Position numbers and translations under genes: made by a program. 64,000 nt of DNA from Marisa cornuarietis (lineage: Eukaryota > Mollusca > Gastropoda > Architaenioglossa > Ampullariidae). Location of the stretch: positions 18,804,501 through 18,868,500 of the forward strand of contig SMMW01000003.1 in the NCBI GenBank assembly GCA_004794655.1, given 5' to 3'. This document shows, in pieces, positions 59,655-64,000 of this stretch (positions are counted from its first letter, which is position 1; the number at the start of each line of letters is the position of its first letter). Below the pieces are notes generated by a model. That model saw only the letters and a list, made by a program, of their open reading frames with translations. It ran no database searches and was not told the origin of the DNA.

Positions 59655-59880
59655 TCTGGGGCCGTAGTTATGAAGTGAGGGAAAGTCGTTGCCCTGTGGC
59701 AACATGGGCACCTCAAGGACAGGCGTCTTGCCTTCGAAGTTGTAAAGCGATGTCCAGACTCCGCAGATGAAATCTTACTCCATGGTGCGTAGTTATAAAG
59801 CGGTGGTAAAGGTGCCCTGGGGTGAAGAAACATGAAGTAGTATCCGCGTGGTCTGAACACCGCTTTATAACTTCAGAAAA
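59655..59880. repeat. Four dispersed GTAGTTATAAAGCG-type units
   Basis: Related 12-16-bp units occur at 59664 (GTAGTTATGAAGTG), 59736 (GAAGTTGTAAAGCG), 59788 (GTAGTTATAAAGCGGTGG) and inverted at 59858 (CACCGCTTTATAACTTC). This lies about 400 bp upstream of the death-domain gene's first exon. Confidence 0.6.
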
Positions 59881-61192
59881 AAGATGTACGCTTTTCCTTT
59901 GAGTTGCCCTTTTTTTTCTTTTTGCTCTGGAGAAACTACTTTCTCTCGCTTCATAGCTACGGTCCCTAGAGAACAAACAACCTCCGCGTCTTATGTTGCT
60001 CAGTGTTTACAGCTGAGGGTCCGCTCAGTTTGCTCTATATACAGTTTGCACTCGCAGATGCGAACGTACGTCTTCACAATCGCGTCAGTTTCGTCCGTAT
60101 TGCATGAGTTAATAGTAAAAGACAAGTTAATCTGGTTGTATGCCACATTTTTCTTGGTTGCTGTAACTCATGTAGGCCTGACAGAATTGTAAATTTGAGA
60201 TTTTACTTGAGAGTTCTCACTAACTTCATGGGAAATTACATAGATTTGCTTTTTATTTCCAGAATCGAGAAATTAAAAGAAGTAAAGTGATTACACTTAA
60301 AAAATAAGCCAGACATTTCTAGCTAATTATTTTAGAGATCTAATTTAACAGGTGCACTGCTAAGATTCCAATCATTGATAATGTTATTGTTTGTATTTCC
60401 TACCATTAATACGGCAGATGGGATTTCTTTATAAGTCGTTTTTCATTATTTTAAACTGGGATAGGCGAAAGTATGGTCACAATGCATCATTTTTCTACTT
60501 CAATGTTCATGGGAAACAAAGCATGATTACAGATAAAATTGCTTTTCATATCAGCTGTTAAGCTATGTTTATCTCTGTGAGATATCCAAAACATTTTAAT
60601 TGATCTATTCTTCAGTAATAACAATTTAGAGAAAATATTAACTCTCAGTTTTATAATATATATATATATCATGTTCATTAAAGACACAGCTGTGTTTGTT
60701 TTTCAACATCAGCTTCAATTTTATACGATCCAAGAAACCCAAGAAGATGATCAAGGTCTCAAACATCACTTTTCCAAACTTATTCATCACAAAGAATCCC
60801 ACCTCCACCAATGAGTAACCCTGAGCACAACCAAAGTCTGATGGATCTATTCAGCCCAAAATTCTATTCCCCTCTATTCAGATATTTTTTGCCAACTGTC
60901 TCTTGAAAAACAACCATTGCTAGAACTATCTACTTTAGCAACTGTTGTTGACTGTAATGTTTTACTTGGGACTTCTAATTTTCATATTGTTTTGTTTGTT
61001 TTACGCACAAGAAAGATATTTGATCTGATTGTACCTATACACTTATGCACATCAGCATTAAGGGAATCTTTTTTGTTTTTCAGGGGAAATCCTTGGATTG
61101 ACCCATGCCCTGCTTAGAAGCCAGACAGGCAATGTGACTGCCAACCAGTAAACTCCAGCCCTGCCTGATGGCTTCATTTTTTTCTATTATAG

Positions 61193-61345
61193 GAATTTGC
61201 TCAGCTGGAGGACAGCACTTTAGTTAAGGAATGCACAATGCACTGGATAGGAAGAAGTCACACCAAAATTGAAAAGATTGTCAATGAGCACAAGTCTAAC
61301 AATAGAAAGAATGGTCAAGAGTATAAAGCGACTTGTCAGTCTTAA
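61193..61345 (+). CDS. Candidate 3'-terminal exon of an unidentified gene
   Basis: A T-rich tract and TATAG acceptor at 61178-61192 precede a clean 51-codon reading frame starting EFAQLEDSTLVKECTMHW and ending ATCQS-stop. It is charged, Lys/Asn/Glu rich and unlike the retroelement frames nearby. AATAAA follows at 61758-61763. No upstream partner exon was identified with confidence; a short candidate (acceptor before 60713, reading LQFYTIQETQEDDQ) is only suggestive. A gene running rightwards from the 59.3-60.1 kb region, divergent from the death-domain gene, would fit. I do not recognise the protein. Confidence 0.35.
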   Translation, partial: EFAQLEDSTLVKECTMHWIGRSHTKIEKIVNEHKSNNRKNGQEYKATCQS

Positions 61346-61757
61346 CTATTTCCACTTTTTTAAAACCTTGTGTTAGGGTATTGGCTTACCTCTTTTACAT
61401 TTAGATGAGTTTGCGGAGATTCACAAAAGTAATCAATTAGGGTATGAGATCCATATGTGTATGAGTCGTTTGCTGATTGAAACATTGCTGGTTTCAGGTT
61501 TGGAACATCAGCATTTTCAGATGATGGACAGCCTAGGATTATTTGTATTTTCTGCTAAACTAATTGTTTTAACCAAACAGCCATTTGGCTATAATGTCAT
61601 AAAAGAAAAACCACAGTTCAGCAGCTGAAAATGTTTATAAAAAAGAATTTATGGTAAATGATTTTTACAACAGTTATCAAGTACTATTTGTGTTTCTATT
61701 TTTTTCTGGTTGTTTTGCTTTCTGGAGATGAAAGAGCCCACCTTCATAGTTGTGCTC

Positions 61758-61763
61758 AATAAA
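61758..61763 (+). terminator. Poly(A) signal after candidate terminal exon
   Basis: AATAAA about 410 bases after the TAA at 61345. Confidence 0.35.
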
Positions 61764-63300
61764 CATGGATATTATTCTTAATTGTTGTTTGTGCTGGTTC
61801 AGATCTCAGAATGCAACAATTATGTGATTGCTGGTTGTGATATCTGAGTCAAAAGGTTTTCTAATAATTGCTTCTGTACTTCCTTTTGTGTAAAGAATAA
61901 CTCACAAGGGAATTGTTAGTATTGGTCTATTTATAATGACAGTGATACTAATAAACTGTCAACTGAAGCAAGTTTTTATAGACCATGACTGGCCTAAACA
62001 TGGGGAAAGATAGGCGTTACATAAATGATAATGAAACGCTAGGATTGGGCCAGTATTAACCAATCTTGGGCCGAGATAGACGATAGCGCTCAGGGAGCAC
62101 CAAAATATTGCCAAGTAAACGCCAATATTGGGGCAAATAGAAGATGCACTATTATTGATTAAAAAACCGATCAGAACCCCTGCTGTTAACACTAAGTAAC
62201 GTAAGAGGCAGAGGCTGTCTTTCAGAAGGGTTATGAACTTCATTTGCAAATCACATGATAGGCAACCTGAAACAGCTCAATAGTCTTGGTGGTCATGGGA
62301 ACAGTGACCTGTAGGAGACAGCTCAACCCTCCCTTAATGTAAATATGGTAACAACACTGCAAAGGAAGAGCTGGATTTCCTCTCACATTTTCGCCATTTC
62401 AGTATCCCTGATTTAACACCTGAGGCTCACTTCGAGTACTCACAAGAACTGAGAGGAAAACAAAATGTAGCTTTTATAGTTTTGTGTTGGTTCTACTTTG
62501 TCCTCTTTGTGGTTGTGCAGTGAAAGTACATTAATAATGATAACGACTGTTTACTTCACACATACCTTCTCCTAAGGGAGGAAAAAGGGTGTCTGATGTG
62601 TCCTTTTTACTGTATAAATATGGTTTTGGGTATGTATGGGAAAATCAGGGCGTGGAAGATGTGAAAATGTGAACATGGCTTCCTAAACTGCCACCAACAT
62701 CGTCTACCCACAGGTCCTCGTAATGTTATGATGTAATAAAGGTAATATTATTAACGGTATGTAGCTGTCAGTGCTTTTTGGTCATATTACTGTAAATATT
62801 GGTGATCTTTTGTCCAATTCATCAATACCTCACCTGAACAGAATAAGTCCAAGCAAACAAGCATTTATTTGAGTGACTAAACCCTTTCACTTTTATCCTG
62901 CGCACTTTTTTCTGTTGGTACTGTCCTCTCTGTGATGGTGAACAAATATCACAGCACACATCAAATGTACTTTACAGAACCTGACTTCACCATGATCACA
63001 TTACGGTACTGCACATACAACTCTCGGATAATTTACCACTTTTGAAGCAAATGATTGGAAGCGACGAGAATACATTGTCGCCCAATGAGGATCGAAAGAG
63101 TAGTCTGATCGATTACTTTCACGAGTGCAGCTCACTATTCCTCGTTTCCTCCAGTTTTGGAAGCCGGTGAAACGAAAGAGCTCGACATTTGGCTCTCTGG
63201 CTCTGGCAACCAAGAATCGCACAATTTTCGCCACCAGGCCCCGTATGCATGTAGCCCGGAAAAGATCCTTATTCAAGAATAGCAGCTATTAGGGTGAATA
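61764..63300. other. Intergenic sequence
   Basis: No convincing coding sequence. 62040-62140 has several imperfect CCAATATTGG / GGGCCAGTATT motifs, and GC content rises from about 63000 toward the Harbinger copy. Confidence 0.4.
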
Positions 63301-63412
63301 GCAGTGAAAAATCCGTATGCATGGGAGCCCGGAAAGGCTTTCCGGCCTGGCGGACCGCGTATAAAGTTATTCGACCTCTCGAGGCTGTATAACTCGCTAT
63401 TCACGCAGAAAA

Positions 63413-63900
63413 ATGGCGGCCCTCATGGTTTTCAGTGGCGAGAACGCCGATTGATGCAAAGGAATCGGGTGTTTCGAGACAGATCGCATCCGTTTGAAGT
63501 ATTTGATGATGTAGAATTATATCACAAATTTTGTTTTCCACGAGAAAACATTTTGGCACTGACCGATGAAGTGGCATGCGAGATCGCTGTCACCAATCGA
63601 AAAGGTGCAGTAGACACCATTGTTACACGTCCTTGTAACTCTGCGATATTTTGCTACATCAAGTTTTCAGGATGTGTGTGGCAAATTAACTGGAGTAAGC
63701 CAGTCAACCGTCAGCCGCACTGTGGCGAGAGTCACCGACACTTTGTTTCGGCGAGCACGCAATGAAATTTCATTGCCGAACCAAGCTCGTGCGGACTTGA
63801 CGAAAAGACAGGTACATACCGTACATCGCACCTACGGAATGTCAAACGTGATACAAACTTTGGATAAAAATGCCTGTCTCTCTATGCTAGGAACAGTTTA
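63413..63900 (+). pseudogene. Frameshifted PIF/Harbinger transposase (HARBI1-like), 5' half
   Basis: From ATG 63413 the frame opens MAALMVF. The hallmark HARBI1 N-terminal motif RNRVFRDRSHPFEVFDDVEL then lies in another frame, followed by FPRENILALTDEV. Near 63612-63620 the reading frame shifts back, giving VLVTLRYFATSSFQDVCG and a helix-turn-helix-like GVSQSTVSRTVARV, then HRTYGMSNVIQTLD, where the first catalytic Asp region is expected. Intact homologues continue with the DDE nuclease; here the frame stops at 63900 and the window ends at 64000. Two compensating frameshifts and the loss of the downstream motif make this a decayed copy. Upstream sequence (63000-63410) is GC-richer than its surroundings and may be the element's 5' part. 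Confidence 0.75.
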
Positions 63901-64000
63901 AACACCTCCCAAATAAAACACGGTGCTCGAGAGAGATTTCCTCCAGCAATATTGTAATTCCAGACTCGTTGAAGTTAGCTTTACACGCACGCTTATTTTG

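Noticed and set aside
59884..60192. 102-codon plus-strand ORF near the divergent promoter region
   Set aside because: No domain, no donor or acceptor linking it to the exon at 61193, and Cys/Ser-rich composition typical of chance frames.
61959..62249. 96-codon hydrophobic minus-strand ORF
   Set aside because: It spans a region with repeated CCAATATTGG-like motifs, which generate hydrophobic codons; no family match.
1..64000. CRISPR array, bacterial operons or phage
   Set aside because: No regularly spaced repeats, no ribosome-binding sites or tightly packed frames; gene structure is clearly eukaryotic.

Overview
The window is animal nuclear DNA. It is AT-rich, genes are split by GT-AG introns of about 0.1-4.6 kb, AATAAA signals follow the last exons, and introns and intergenic DNA are packed with decayed LINEs, SINEs and cut-and-paste transposon remnants. 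The gene and repeat content fits a lophotrochozoan invertebrate, probably a mollusc; this is inference, and no rRNA or mitochondrial marker is present to confirm it.

Four host genes can be assembled by hand with consistent splice phases. (1) 119-18846 (+): the 3' part of a long coiled-coil protein, 13 exons and 466 visible residues, possibly PMFBP1-like; its 5' end lies before the window. (2) 23578-27260 (-): a homologue of the C18orf21/UPF0711 family (RNase MRP-associated RMP24), with a zinc ribbon split over two exons and a likely GC-AG intron; its first coding exon is uncertain. (3) 34298-47097 (+): a 473-residue, all-helical, PPR/TPR-like protein with a possible mitochondrial presequence, in 5 coding exons. 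(4) 49620-59273 (-): a 214-residue adaptor with a C-terminal FADD/RIPK1/IMD-like death domain and an upstream segment resembling a RHIM-type amyloid motif; its start codon appears to be the last three bases of exon 1. An isolated 3'-terminal exon (61193-61345, +) with its own poly(A) signal suggests a fifth gene. The window ends in a frameshifted PIF/Harbinger transposase at 63413-63900.

Mobile DNA fills most of the rest. There are three copies of one CR1-like LINE with a YADD reverse transcriptase (best at 53590-55135), other CR1-like pieces (44640-45840; 48460-49163, which carries a 94-bp-arm palindrome), many RTE-like fragments (15.9, 33.4, 36.1, 38.5, 42, 44.4 and 56.1 kb) and jockey-like fragments with endonuclease, RT or RNase H (4.3, 13.2, 32.2, 41.8, 51.1 and 52.4 kb). 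Four hAT-type elements are bounded by 8-bp target duplications (19183-19782, 21966-23306, 28965-31147, 45321-45515). There are also a TTAA-flanked piggyBac-type MITE (35616-35877), a 145-bp MITE (57933-58077), a tRNA-derived SINE family and a possible solo LTR.

The genes are independent and no operon-like logic is seen. The most interesting biology is the compact death-domain adaptor. The most interesting structural features are the near-perfect LINE palindrome and the inverted repeats flanking an exon of the PPR-like gene.
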